A stretch of DNA of 15,746 nt, from NCBI GenBank assembly GCA_902772945.1, contig CACYCU010000007.1, positions 1-15,746 on the forward strand, given 5' to 3'. Within the stretch, counting starts at the first letter, position 1; every line of letters begins with the position of its first letter. The stretch comes from an uncultured bacterium (GTDB lineage Bacteria > Cyanobacteriota > Vampirovibrionia > Gastranaerophilales > Gastranaerophilaceae). Under the pieces are notes generated by a model. That model was given only the letters and a program-made list of their open reading frames with translations. It did no database searches and was not told the DNA's origin. The translations under genes were made by a program, and so were the position numbers. Shown in pieces: positions 1-8,592 of the stretch.

Positions 1-3000
1 GCTTGATCGAGCGGACGCCCTTCAAAATTTTTAATAACAGGCTCAGGTTCGAGTACTACCTCAATAGGTCTGTTTGCAGGTGCGGGTTCAAGTTCTACAT
101 CCATAGGTTTGCCTGCAGGTGTTGGTTCGAGTATTGCATCCATCGGTTTATTTGGTAATATTTCATTAAAGTATCTTGCTGTTTCTTGTTGTACACGTCG
201 AGCCTCAGATTCTGTATATTGTTTTCGATTACTCATATTTTCTGGAATAAGTTTTTTATTTTTTAAATGACTAATCAATCCCGCTGCATCCGATTCTGAT
301 ACTTGACCTTTTAATTGAATATTAAATGTGCCGGCACGTCCTTGGGCATCTTTCATGTTTGTTACTATTACTGTTATGTCTCTTTTGGCATCATATACAA
401 CTGCAGTATCAGAATTTTTTAATGGCCCATATATTAAAGATGAGCGCAGATCATCTTCAGCTCCATTTGGAATTTTTGTTTCTCCTGCAATTTTACGATA
501 ACCACCATGAATAGTTCCTGTAATAGTGACATCAGAAGCATTAAGATTTTGTACGTTTGTTGTAGCATTTTTATTTCTATCTAAACCTGATCGTTTCACC
601 AAAACAGGATTTAACTGCCATTCAGAAGTACTACCTTCAGGTTTGCCTGCAGGTGCGGGTTCAAGTTCTACTTCAACAGCTCTACCTTCAGATACCGGTT
701 TGGGTACTGCATCAACAGGTTTGTTATATAATTTTTCATTAAAGTATCTTGCTGTTTCTCTCTGTACAGCGCTAAAATTTAATTTATTATCAGGTGTTTT
801 GGCAACATTATAACCAGTTATATCTCTTAAAAGAGCTCCTTGTTCATGTAGATGTTTTATAAGTCCTGCTGCAGCATCCTCAGAAACCCTACCTTTTACA
901 TATATGTTATTTGCACCTGTTTGAGTTGGGTCAGCTGATTTAAAACTTATGCATGTAACATTAGCATCTGAATCATAGTGAACAAATACTTTATCAGAAT
1001 TTAGTTGACCCGCTATATATCTGTTGTCCGGTATACTGTGGTGCGATGTCTCATATCCTCCATTCGCCGCATTTATACCTACGTCTGATTCTGAAAGTGT
1101 TGGAACATCTGTTTCTTTTGCTGTATATGGTTTGGGATTTTCCCATTTACCAAATATATGGCTTCCGCCACCGATAATAATTATTCCTTCGGATATCTGG
1201 TTATTACTTTCTCTAAGGGAAAGGGCTTCGGATTCCATTCTTTCATATACATCTTTTGAAATTTTTGTTCTTCTATTGCCTTCGCAAGTATAATATTCAG
1301 TGCCTTTTTTACCTTCAACTTTTGCTCCGACAAGTTTACCTTCTTTGTAGACCAAATATGTTGTATTTTTTTTGCCTGAGGCTTTATATATACCGTTGCC
1401 TGCTTCGGAAACAGTACTATTATGCCCAAAAGGAACTTCTTTTTCATTTAACATATATTCATCAAGAGTATCTGTACTTTTTGTTCTGCCTATGCTTCGT
1501 TTCCATTTGCTTCTTGGTTCTTCATATACAGGAGCTTCATTATCCATGCGGATTTCTCTGGATTTATCAGAAGATTGTGATTGTTGTACGCTTTTAAATC
1601 CGTTCTCTCTTTCTGTACCTTTATTTAATTCTATATATTCTTTAGAGTCTATTTTAGTTGTTTTGCCATTTGCTTCTACCTTATAAAGTAATCTGGAATC
1701 TCCACTTATTTTGACTCTAATTGTAACCATTTTGCCGTCTTTATATTTTAGAGTATAGATTTCACCAAATTTGCCTGTAATGTTCATTTCGCCATATCCA
1801 TAAAAAACATTATTTGAAAATTGTGGCATTAGGCCTTCGTTTGAGCCTGCGATAGTATCTAATACTTTTTCCGGTTTTAACCCTGCAATTTTTGAAAGAT
1901 TTGTTCTGGCTTCTTTTACTTTGGTATATATATTTCGAACTAATGAGTCTTTGTGACTACCCATAGAACTATCGACTTCAGCAAGTCTTACAAGTTCATC
2001 TATCATGTTTCTATTAGCAAGCTCTTTTTCCAAAGCGCTAAAGTCAGCAGGAATTGTATCTGTTTGTTTAGCTTCGTCTAATCTTTTTTGGATTGCAGCA
2101 TCAACTTCTTTTTCTAATGCTTTATTTGTCTTACCTTTATATTCTTCTGCAATTCGTTTTTCAGCCTCAGCTTTTGCTTCAGCTTTTTGTTGTTCTTGAA
2201 TTTTTTGAGCTTCTTGTTCTTGACGAAGTCTTTCTGCTTCTGCAGCTTTCGCCTCAGCCTCAGCTTTTTGTTGTTCTTGAATTTTTTGAGCTTCTTGTTC
2301 TTGACGAAGTCTTTCAGCTTCTTCAGCTTTTATCTCTGGTTCATCTTTTAGTGTTCTGTTACCAAATTTATCTACATTGTATTCTTCAACTTTAGTAACA
2401 TTTCCATTTTTGTCTTTATAAACAATTTTAGTTTCAACACCATTGGCATTTCTTGTATGTTCGGTGTATGAACCGTCTTTGTTATAATAAACATCTATAG
2501 TATTAGATTTTGATCTGTTACCTCTTGCATCATATGTAAATTCTTCAACTTGAGTAGTTCTTCCTTGCGGATCTTTATGAGTAATTTTGACTTCTACTCC
2601 GTTTTTGTCAATAGTGTGTTCGGTAGTATAACCACCATTATGTTCATAGATATCTACTCTTGAACGATCAATTTTTTCTTGACGAAGTCTTTCCGCTTCT
2701 GCAGCTTTCGCCTCAGCCTTAGCTTTTATTTCAGCTTTACGTTTTGTGAAAGCTTCGTTAATAGATTTTTTATCAGTAGTTGTCATTTTTCTGCCGTTAA
2801 CTTTATTTTGTAATGCTGCCAATTCCGCTTCAGTTTCAACCATAGGCAGATATTCTTTAACCATTTTTACTTCGTCAGAGTTTAAGCCCTTGTTTTCAGC
2901 CTGCTTTTTATTAAGCATATTGTTGACATCTTGTTCATATTTTGTTTTTGATTGTTGGCGTTCAAGAACTTCTATTCTCTTGTCAAATGCAGCAATTACT

Positions 3001-6000
3001 TTTTCGTTACCTGATCTGTATATGTTAGGATCTATAGTTCCGTGTTCGCTCTCAAATTTTGGATATTGTGCATCAATTGCAGCATGTTGATTTTGAATAG
3101 CAGTCCTTTGTTCTTTTAGAATGTTTACATCATCAATTCCATTCAGTAATTTTTGCATTCTTTGATCGATTGCTTTTTGCAATCTGTTAAAATGTTGAGT
3201 TTCACCGCCTTTGTTGTACTGCATATTAGTCAGTCGTTGTTGTAATTCGTTAAGGCCAGATACATTATTAGTTTGTGCAATATGTTCTTCGATTACAGGT
3301 AAATCTTTTTCTTGAAGTCCATTACCCCTGTTGAGAATATGGTTAACATCATTTTTGTTATATTCTGCTCGAGCTTGTTCATATGCAGTTCTTTCTTCCG
3401 GAGAAAGATTTGCTTTGGCATCGTCAATTGTTCTTTGATTTGTTCTTCTGAGTTCTCTGTCACCGAGTGCTTGTACTCTGCGTTCCATTTCTGCCAATTC
3501 TCGGCCTGTAGCTGTTGGAGCGTTTTCGTTTACGTGTGTGGTTATATTTTGAGCTTTTTCGGTTCCGACTTTAACTGTTCCCGGTTGAGCGGGTTCTATA
3601 GGAGCACCTGCTTCAGGTTGGTGATTTGTTGCAATAGTTAATTTGTCATTATTTATCGATCCGTTTGGTTCATTATCAACCCTCGGTTCAGGTCTTTTTC
3701 CGCCACGTCCGGCTCTTGCTCTGCCGACTAGTCCAGGAATTCCGTTGAATGCCAATGACATTATTGTATATTGAGCAACTCCGCCTGCTGTTATTTCACC
3801 TGTTTGTGCGTATTCCATTCCTGCACCCAAGCCTGTATCAAAAGCCAATGCAGAAGCAATTTGTTTTGGTGTGAATGTTTTTACACTGTGTTCAAGGGCT
3901 TGAAGCATACCATCTTCTGCACCAAGATAACCGGAACCTGCAATTAATTTAATGTCAGACATATTTGGTGATTTTGCAAGATTTCCTATTGCATTTTTAA
4001 CATTCCAAGCTTGATCTAATGCAGCTTGTGCTTCTGCGCTTAAACCTGTTTTGCCTGCATATTGTGCAATAGTTTTTTCTGCATTTTCAAGTACAGTTTT
4101 ACTAGCAGTAGAACCAAGGAATCTTGTCGCAACCCCTTTTGTCAAAGCTCTTTCTATAACCTGATAACCTGTACCAGCAACCATTGCAAGACCTGATTCT
4201 AATGCAGCTTCTGAAATAATATGGTTAAGATCCTTATTCCAATCGAATTTTTTACCTGATGTAGAATGATGTACTACATTTGTTGCTACGGAAGCGGTTC
4301 CTGTACCAATAGCCATACCTGCAATAGCTCCGCCCGGACCTGCAACAGCAGCTCCAAGCATACCTCCGGCTATTTTAAACGGCATGCTGGCCCATGATGC
4401 ACCGGTATATTGTGAATCAACGTAATCTGAAGCTATATCCATACCACTTAATGCATCACCAAAAACTTGTTGTTTTGTTTTTTCATCAAGATGTTCATAC
4501 AAATATGCTACATTTTCTTTATTAAATTTTTTTCCTGTTAAAGTTTCAAAAAGTATTTTGTTTGCTTCAAAATTCTTTTTATCAGTATCTTTAATCGTTT
4601 CTAATTGTTCAATTTTACCTTTAATTTTTTCCAAGTTATTTAATACGTCTTGCATATTATTTTCGCTAAATATTTTGCCCCAGCTTTCAGCAATTCTGTG
4701 CCATACAGATTGGCCGTCACCTTTGGCGTAATCTAAAAGATATTGATAAGTTCCTTGCAGGTCATCTTTCAATAAATCAGCATGTTCACCTGCAACCTTT
4801 AATGCAGCTACATCATCCGATGCAATTGTTTCAGATATATTATATCTGCCTAATACTTGGTTTCCTATAGTTCTGTTTGAATCATAAGAAAAGTCTCCTG
4901 AATCTATTTGAACAGCTATAGTGTTTGTATCACCTTCTATATTGTGATAATTTTTTATTTTTTGATAATCTTCGCTATTAATTCCATATCTGTGTTGTGC
5001 AACTGTTCTGTTAGAATTCATAATTGCATAGATATTGCCGTAATCATCCATCATAATACGGTTTCCGTCTTTTGTTGTAGCGGGTTTTCCGTTTTGTATG
5101 TATGGTTTTAGAGCAACTTTTTCATCTCCTATTTTAATGCTTAAAACATTGTTAACAGTATTGTCATAATTTCGGGAGATACTGCCGGGCAGCATTGCAT
5201 CAAAATTTTCATCATTAAAACCTAAACGCTTTGCTTCACCGGTATTGACTTTGCCTCTAACAGTTTTAACGGGTTGAACGTGTTTTGTTTCTTTATCTAC
5301 ATAGAACAATCCATCTTTTGTTTCTACAAGCCAAGAATTATTGTGTTTTACATCACCAACAATTGTACCGTTCAAGTTATAATCTTTATAAAAATGTTTA
5401 ACTTCAACTGCACCACTTGATGAACCTGCAATTACAGTTCTACAGTTAGCATAATCCATTACAAAACCATCAACTTGTCTAAATTTTCCTGTTTTAGGAT
5501 CTTTATAGTAATGATATGGTTTATTGTTTCTGACTACACAATAATGTTCTGTTGGCTCTAAATATTGTATCTTATTATCTTTTACAGCCACCCATTTGCC
5601 GTTTGATGATACATATTCTTTTTCGGCACCTCTGTTTGGATAATGTCTTTTAACAGTTATTTTGTTATTTTTGCTGTTATATTTTGAAACGGATGCCGGA
5701 TCGAGGCCATAGTTTTCATATGCTGCGATTTTATTTTCTCTTACTATTTTTGCTTGAGTTTCTGCACCGGGGACAAATCTTGATGATAATTTCTTTTTAC
5801 CTGTTGCATCATAAGTGATTTCTTGATAATCATTAGCAGCATTCCTTTGTTTAATTATAATGTTTTTATCGGTAAAAATCTGTTGAGTTAAATTACCTTT
5901 TTTATCTTTTTCTTGATGTAGTGTTACACCATTACTGTTAAAGTTTTCAAGAACTTCAGTACCGTCATCTCTTACAGTAACAGTTTGGCCTGTTCCATCT

Positions 6001-7223
6001 GCATTTGTTTTTTTGGTAAATTTTCCTTGTTCATTTTTAACTTCATGGTATGTGCTTCCATCAAAATCAATTACTTCTCTTTCATAATTTTCACCGTTAC
6101 GTCTGATGGTATCTACGCTAGCTTCACCATTTTCATTAATTTTAATTTCTCTATAGCCATCATTAAAAGTCTCCATTCTGCCGGAAGCTTTTAATATTGC
6201 TTCGCCTTTATCATTTTTTTCATCAGAAATTTCATAATACTGTGAAACACTTCCTGTTGAGGTTTTTGTTTTTGCTATCAAATTTGTACCTGCAATTTCG
6301 TATTCTGTAACAATTTCGTTTTCAGTACCGGCATTAACTACTGAACGAGATGGAAGTAAAGCATCATTCATTTCATCATACCTATATTCTGTATTGGCAG
6401 GAATGTATGATACAACTCCTTCAGAATCTTCTATTGCAACATTTTCAGTTACGTTTTTTGCGATTACGTTACCATTTTCATCATATTCAAAGTCGGTTAT
6501 TTTTTCTTTAGCATCAAGCCCTTTGTTTTCAATATGTCTTTTTATTTGTTGTGTTTCTTGACCGTCTTCTGTTGTAATAACGTCAAAAACTTCTTCTGTT
6601 GTTCCTTGATTTACGGTTCTTCTCTTTGTTCCTTCATCTGTATATTCGGTTGTGACGGTTCTTTCGTTGTCTGTAATTACATCTTTTTTTAGTTTGCCGT
6701 CAGTTGTATAGTATTTTGTTGTTGTTGAATCGTCTGTGTTAGATGCAATGTTATAACTGCCGTCAGAGTTTCTTGTTTCTAAATTGCCATTTTTATTTTT
6801 GGTTATTACAACTCTGTTTCCGTTTTCATCTTCTTGAACTTCGGATTCTTCAACCAATTCGCTTGAGGTCAATACTGTTCCGAAAAATTCAGCCAAATCT
6901 TCAACAGTTATACCTTTATCAGCAAGCCCGTAGTCATCAATAAGTTTTTTAAATTCTCTTTTGCCTAATTTTTGGTTTTTACCGGCTTCTTTTGAAAGAA
7001 ATGCTAAGATATGGCTAAGTTCTTCTTTGTCCAAAACATTATCTTTAGCGCCAACAGGTTTATCGCCTGAAAACGGTATAAGATTGCCATCCAATGCTTC
7101 AAAAATAATTTTGGATTTTTCTGACATGTTATCAGATTTTATGCCACCTCTCATTTTTGAGACATCATAACGTTGTTTTCCTATTTTATAGATATTTGCC
7201 TTATCACCATCTACATTCGCCAT
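1..7223 (-). CDS. Giant multidomain repeat protein, C-terminus beyond window
   Basis: One uninterrupted frame of at least 2407 codons, with no stop before the left edge. The start ATG (7221-7223) has a TAAGGA Shine-Dalgarno 7 bases upstream. I know no single family for the whole protein. Modules in order: a degenerate EF-hand-like loop (residues 54-69, DNVLDKEEL); an Rhs/YD-like section rich in DxxGN and DGT turns (about 125-560); mixed helical sequence; glycine-zipper hydrophobic stretches (about 945-983 and 1122-1165); a charged helical region (1180-1500); Lys/Ala/Glu coiled coils (about 1487-1521 and 1627-1698) flanking two YD-like units; two related beta-type units (about 1800-1870 and 1935-2010); a duplicated domain of about 190 residues per period (about 2043-2175 and 2227-2363); then Pro-Glu repeats. 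The N-terminus is hydrophilic with no signal peptide. The architecture resembles large surface, effector or polymorphic-toxin proteins, but no toxin domain or secretion signal is visible, so function is unassigned. Existence as a gene is near certain. Confidence 0.93.
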   Translation of the reverse strand, partial: MANVDGDKANIYKIGKQRYDVSKMRGGIKSDNMSEKSKIIFEALDGNLIPFSGDKPVGAKDNVLDKEELSHILAFLSKEAGKNQKLGKREFKKLIDDYGLADKGITVEDLAEFFGTVLTSSELVEESEVQEDENGNRVVITKNKNGNLETRNSDGSYNIASNTDDSTTTKYYTTDGKLKKDVITDNERTVTTEYTDEGTKRRTVNQGTTEEVFDVITTEDGQETQQIKRHIENKGLDAKEKITDFEYDENGNVIAKNVTENVAIEDSEGVVSYIPANTEYRYDEMNDALLPSRSVVNAGTENEIVTEYEIAGTNLIAKTKTSTGSVSQYYEISDEKNDKGEAILKASGRMETFNDGYREIKINENGEASVDTIRRNGENYEREVIDFDGSTYHEVKNEQGKFTKKTNADGTGQTVTVRDDGTEVLENFNSNGVTLHQEKDKKGNLTQQIFTDKNIIIKQRNAANDYQEITYDATGKKKLSSRFVPGAETQAKIVRENKIAAYENYGLDPASVSKYNSKNNKITVKRHYPNRGAEKEYVSSNGKWVAVKDNKIQYLEPTEHYCVVRNNKPYHYYKDPKTGKFRQVDGFVMDYANCRTVIAGSSSGAVEVKHFYKDYNLNGTIVGDVKHNNSWLVETKDGLFYVDKETKHVQPVKTVRGKVNTGEAKRLGFNDENFDAMLPGSISRNYDNTVNNVLSIKIGDEKVALKPYIQNGKPATTKDGNRIMMDDYGNIYAIMNSNRTVAQHRYGINSEDYQKIKNYHNIEGDTNTIAVQIDSGDFSYDSNRTIGNQVLGRYNISETIASDDVAALKVAGEHADLLKDDLQGTYQYLLDYAKGDGQSVWHRIAESWGKIFSENNMQDVLNNLEKIKGKIEQLETIKDTDKKNFEANKILFETLTGKKFNKENVAYLYEHLDEKTKQQVFGDALSGMDIASDYVDSQYTGASWASMPFKIAGGMLGAAVAGPGGAIAGMAIGTGTASVATNVVHHSTSGKKFDWNKDLNHIISEAALESGLAMVAGTGYQVIERALTKGVATRFLGSTASKTVLENAEKTIAQYAGKTGLSAEAQAALDQAWNVKNAIGNLAKSPNMSDIKLIAGSGYLGAEDGMLQALEHSVKTFTPKQIASALAFDTGLGAGMEYAQTGEITAGGVAQYTIMSLAFNGIPGLVGRARAGRGGKRPEPRVDNEPNGSINNDKLTIATNHQPEAGAPIEPAQPGTVKVGTEKAQNITTHVNENAPTATGRELAEMERRVQALGDRELRRTNQRTIDDAKANLSPEERTAYEQARAEYNKNDVNHILNRGNGLQEKDLPVIEEHIAQTNNVSGLNELQQRLTNMQYNKGGETQHFNRLQKAIDQRMQKLLNGIDDVNILKEQRTAIQNQHAAIDAQYPKFESEHGTIDPNIYRSGNEKVIAAFDKRIEVLERQQSKTKYEQDVNNMLNKKQAENKGLNSDEVKMVKEYLPMVETEAELAALQNKVNGRKMTTTDKKSINEAFTKRKAEIKAKAEAKAAEAERLRQEKIDRSRVDIYEHNGGYTTEHTIDKNGVEVKITHKDPQGRTTQVEEFTYDARGNRSKSNTIDVYYNKDGSYTEHTRNANGVETKIVYKDKNGNVTKVEEYNVDKFGNRTLKDEPEIKAEEAERLRQEQEAQKIQEQQKAEAEAKAAEAERLRQEQEAQKIQEQQKAEAKAEAEKRIAEEYKGKTNKALEKEVDAAIQKRLDEAKQTDTIPADFSALEKELANRNMIDELVRLAEVDSSMGSHKDSLVRNIYTKVKEARTNLSKIAGLKPEKVLDTIAGSNEGLMPQFSNNVFYGYGEMNITGKFGEIYTLKYKDGKMVTIRVKISGDSRLLYKVEANGKTTKIDSKEYIELNKGTERENGFKSVQQSQSSDKSREIRMDNEAPVYEEPRSKWKRSIGRTKSTDTLDEYMLNEKEVPFGHNSTVSEAGNGIYKASGKKNTTYLVYKEGKLVGAKVEGKKGTEYYTCEGNRRTKISKDVYERMESEALSLRESNNQISEGIIIIGGGSHIFGKWENPKPYTAKETDVPTLSESDVGINAANGGYETSHHSIPDNRYIAGQLNSDKVFVHYDSDANVTCISFKSADPTQTGANNIYVKGRVSEDAAAGLIKHLHEQGALLRDITGYNVAKTPDNKLNFSAVQRETARYFNEKLYNKPVDAVPKPVSEGRAVEVELEPAPAGKPEGSTSEWQLNPVLVKRSGLDRNKNATTNVQNLNASDVTITGTIHGGYRKIAGETKIPNGAEDDLRSSLIYGPLKNSDTAVVYDAKRDITVIVTNMKDAQGRAGTFNIQLKGQVSESDAAGLISHLKNKKLIPENMSNRKQYTESEARRVQQETARYFNEILPNKPMDAILEPTPAGKPMDVELEPAPANRPIEVVLEPEPVIKNFEGRPLDQ
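27..143 (-). repeat. Pro-Glu 13-residue tandem repeats in the giant gene
   Basis: In the giant protein's frame the units MDAILEPTPAGKP (143-105) and MDVELEPAPANRP (104-66) are followed by a longer variant starting IEVVLEPEPV (65 down to about 12). The consensus is [MI][DE]V.LEP.PA.[KR]P, a 39-bp DNA period. A new unit (PLDQ) seems to begin at the window edge, so the array probably continues. Two diverged units occur near 640-718 after the preceding domain copy. Such tracts usually form stiff extended linkers; that role here is inference. Confidence 0.75.
135..1094 (-). repeat. Tandem duplication of a ~190-residue domain in the giant gene
   Basis: Two copies, about 1094-708 and 543-135, share SDV/GGY starts, a VxYD core, a [GQ]xVSExxAAGLIxHL helix and a QxETARYFNE helix ending in NKPxDA. 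At the DNA level the bases encoding the ETARYFNE helix are identical over 26 bp at 161-186 and 734-759, an offset of 573 bp (191 codons). Each copy is followed by the LEPxPAxKP linker, so domain plus linker duplicated as one unit. I do not recognise the domain. Confidence 0.75.
2180..2315 (-). repeat. 81-bp coiled-coil repeat (55-bp perfect copies)
   Basis: Bases 2180-2234 are repeated without a mismatch at 2261-2315, a period of 81 bp or 27 codons. They encode two copies of a Lys/Ala/Glu/Gln helix beginning EAERLRQEQEAQKIQEQQKA. A third partial copy (2681-2719) matches 2222-2260 with one difference and lies upstream in the protein before the YD-like pair. The perfect identity implies recent duplication or gene conversion; TolA-like coiled coils have similar composition. 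Confidence 0.85.
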
Positions 7224-7352
7224 AACTTTTTCCTTATTTAGATACTACACATTTGTATACGACATTTTTCGATAAATCTTTAAAAAAAAAATTAGATTGT
7301 AAATATTTATTAATGAAAATTTTTGTATTAAATTAAAATAAGAAGGTGGATT
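7224..7352. other. Divergent intergenic region, giant gene / dapF
   Basis: A 129-bp, very AT-rich gap between the two divergent starts. It must carry both promoters, but AT richness gives many weak matches and I would not choose one. The dapF Shine-Dalgarno AAGGTGGA is at about 7343-7350. No hairpin, riboswitch or small ORF was seen. Confidence 0.5.
7231..7236 (-). promoter_or_regulatory. Ribosome binding site of the giant gene
   Basis: On the minus strand TAAGGA lies 7 bases before the ATG at 7223. It fixes the start of the giant protein at MANVDGDK. No convincing -35/-10 pair was found in the 129-bp gap shared with dapF. Confidence 0.7.
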
Positions 7353-8237
7353 ATGAAAGAAATTAAAATTACAAAAATGCAAGGATGCGGGAATGATTTT
7401 GTAATAATGGATTATTCCGAATATGAAAAAACAAATCTTCCAATGGAGGAGCTTGCAGTAAAATTGTGCGATAGAAATTTTGGAATAGGGGCGGACGGTA
7501 TGATTATTCCAAAAACAATAAATTATAGCAAAAATGACGGAACTATCCTTTCTGCTAAGAATGAGAATAAAAATGATGATGCTGATATCAGCTGGTATTT
7601 TTATAATTCAGACGGTTCCACTGCCCAAATGTGCGGAAACGGTATGAGGTGTTTTGCAAAATATGTTTATGACAAAAAAATATTGGATAAAAAATCTTTT
7701 TCCGTATTGACAGAAGCAGGTATTATAAAACCTGAAATTCTTGAAAACGGTAATGTGAAAGTAAATATGGGAACACCTATTTTGGAAGATGAAAAAATTC
7801 CTTTTAAAGGTGAAAGAAAAATAACGGTTCTTGATAGAGAATTTGATATTACACCTGTATCAATGGGAAATCCGCATTGTGTCATATTTACTGAAGAAGA
7901 TCCTCGCATGATGGCTGAAAAATATGGACCTTATATAGAAAAACACGTATATTTCCCTGAAAAAACTAACACTGAATTTGTTAGAATAAAATCAAAAAAA
8001 GAAGTTGATTTATGTGTTTTTGAACGAGGCTGCGGAATTACTCTTGCTTGCGGAACAGGTGCTTGTGCAACTGTTACGGCGTGTGTTTTAAATAACTTAA
8101 CAGAACAATGTGTAAAAGTAAATCTTCCGGGAGGGGCCGTATTCATTGAATGGCAAGGAAATAGAGAAAATCCGGAGAAAAATATTTTTATGACAGGACC
8201 TGCAAGTTACAGTTTTGTTGCTTGCTACATGTTGTAA
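7353..8237 (+). CDS. dapF: Diaminopimelate epimerase
   Basis: Interconverts LL- and meso-diaminopimelate in the cytoplasm, supplying lysine and the peptidoglycan cross-link residue. The two catalytic cysteines are present: C94 in MCGNGMRC and C233 in LACGTGA. The N-terminal KMQGCGNDF motif, MGNPHC (171-176) and the ERG motif (E224-G226) are also intact, so the enzyme should be active. It has 294 residues against roughly 270-280 for the family; the excess is a hydrophilic Asn/Lys/Asp-rich insert at about 57-78, before the first catalytic cysteine. The start is supported by AAGGTGGA just upstream. It is transcribed toward the rpsF operon, whose -35 element overlaps its stop codon. The family call is certain. 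Confidence 0.97.
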   Translation: MKEIKITKMQGCGNDFVIMDYSEYEKTNLPMEELAVKLCDRNFGIGADGMIIPKTINYSKNDGTILSAKNENKNDDADISWYFYNSDGSTAQMCGNGMRCFAKYVYDKKILDKKSFSVLTEAGIIKPEILENGNVKVNMGTPILEDEKIPFKGERKITVLDREFDITPVSMGNPHCVIFTEEDPRMMAEKYGPYIEKHVYFPEKTNTEFVRIKSKKEVDLCVFERGCGITLACGTGACATVTACVLNNLTEQCVKVNLPGGAVFIEWQGNRENPEKNIFMTGPASYSFVACYML

Positions 8238-8261
8238 AAATTTTTATTTCCATGATATTAT
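8232..8261 (+). promoter_or_regulatory. Predicted promoter of rpsF-ssb-rpsR
   Basis: TTGTAA (8232-8237), an 18-base spacer and TATTAT (8256-8261) resemble a sigma-70 type promoter. The -35 hexamer includes the dapF stop codon. Transcription would start about 20 bases before the rpsF start, leaving a short leader with an AGGAG Shine-Dalgarno. Read-through from dapF remains possible, as no terminator separates the genes. Confidence 0.5.
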
Positions 8262-8288
8262 TTGAATATAGAATAGGAGAATTATAAA

Positions 8289-8585
8289 ATGAGAAAATAC
8301 GAATTATTAACTGTGTTTAAACCTAATTTAGATGCAGAAGAAGTTGATAAAGCAATTGAAGCTTTAGGAAAAACAGCATCTGACCTAAAAGGTAAAATTG
8401 AATCAACAGACAAAACAGGCAGAAAAAAATTAGCTTATGAAATTCAAAATTTCAGAGATGGCTTTTTTGCAACTTCAATTGTAAGCTTGCCTGAAGAAAA
8501 TGTTGCAGAATTCAGACGTCAATTGAGATTGAATGATAATATTTTAAGAACAATGTTTTTGGAAGAATCAAAAGCATCAGTGTGA
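8289..8585 (+). CDS. rpsF: 30S ribosomal protein S6
   Basis: Small-subunit protein S6, 98 residues, the usual length. It opens with the typical MRKYELLTV strand and contains GRKKLAYEI (44-52), the conserved loop that packs against its partner S18 in the 30S platform. The start is preceded by AGGAG. It is the first gene of rpsF-ssb-rpsR, an order conserved across many bacteria that co-expresses the S6-S18 partners. Its TGA stop overlaps the ribosome binding site of ssb. In several bacteria S6-S18 bind the rpsF leader to autoregulate; the leader here (about 20 bases if the promoter call is right) looks too short for that structure. Confidence 0.98.
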   Translation: MRKYELLTVFKPNLDAEEVDKAIEALGKTASDLKGKIESTDKTGRKKLAYEIQNFRDGFFATSIVSLPEENVAEFRRQLRLNDNILRTMFLEESKASV

Positions 8586-8592
8586 GGTAAAA

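Noticed and set aside
7017..7064. A functional EF-hand near the N-terminus of the giant protein
   Set aside because: Only the second half of the loop (DNVLDKEEL) fits; the first calcium-ligand positions are Val and Ala, so it is at best degenerate.
326..7170. Many plus-strand ORFs of 60-114 codons across the left part
   Set aside because: All lie antisense to the giant minus-strand gene, are rich in Leu/Phe/Ser runs typical of shadow frames, and show no ribosome binding sites or families.
1..7223. Calling the giant protein an Rhs polymorphic toxin
   Set aside because: No Rhs core signature, no N-terminal PAAR or signal peptide, and the C-terminus is outside the window.
7224..7352. Riboswitch or lysine-responsive leader before dapF
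   Set aside because: The gap is only 129 bases, almost pure A/T, without stable stems or conserved elements.
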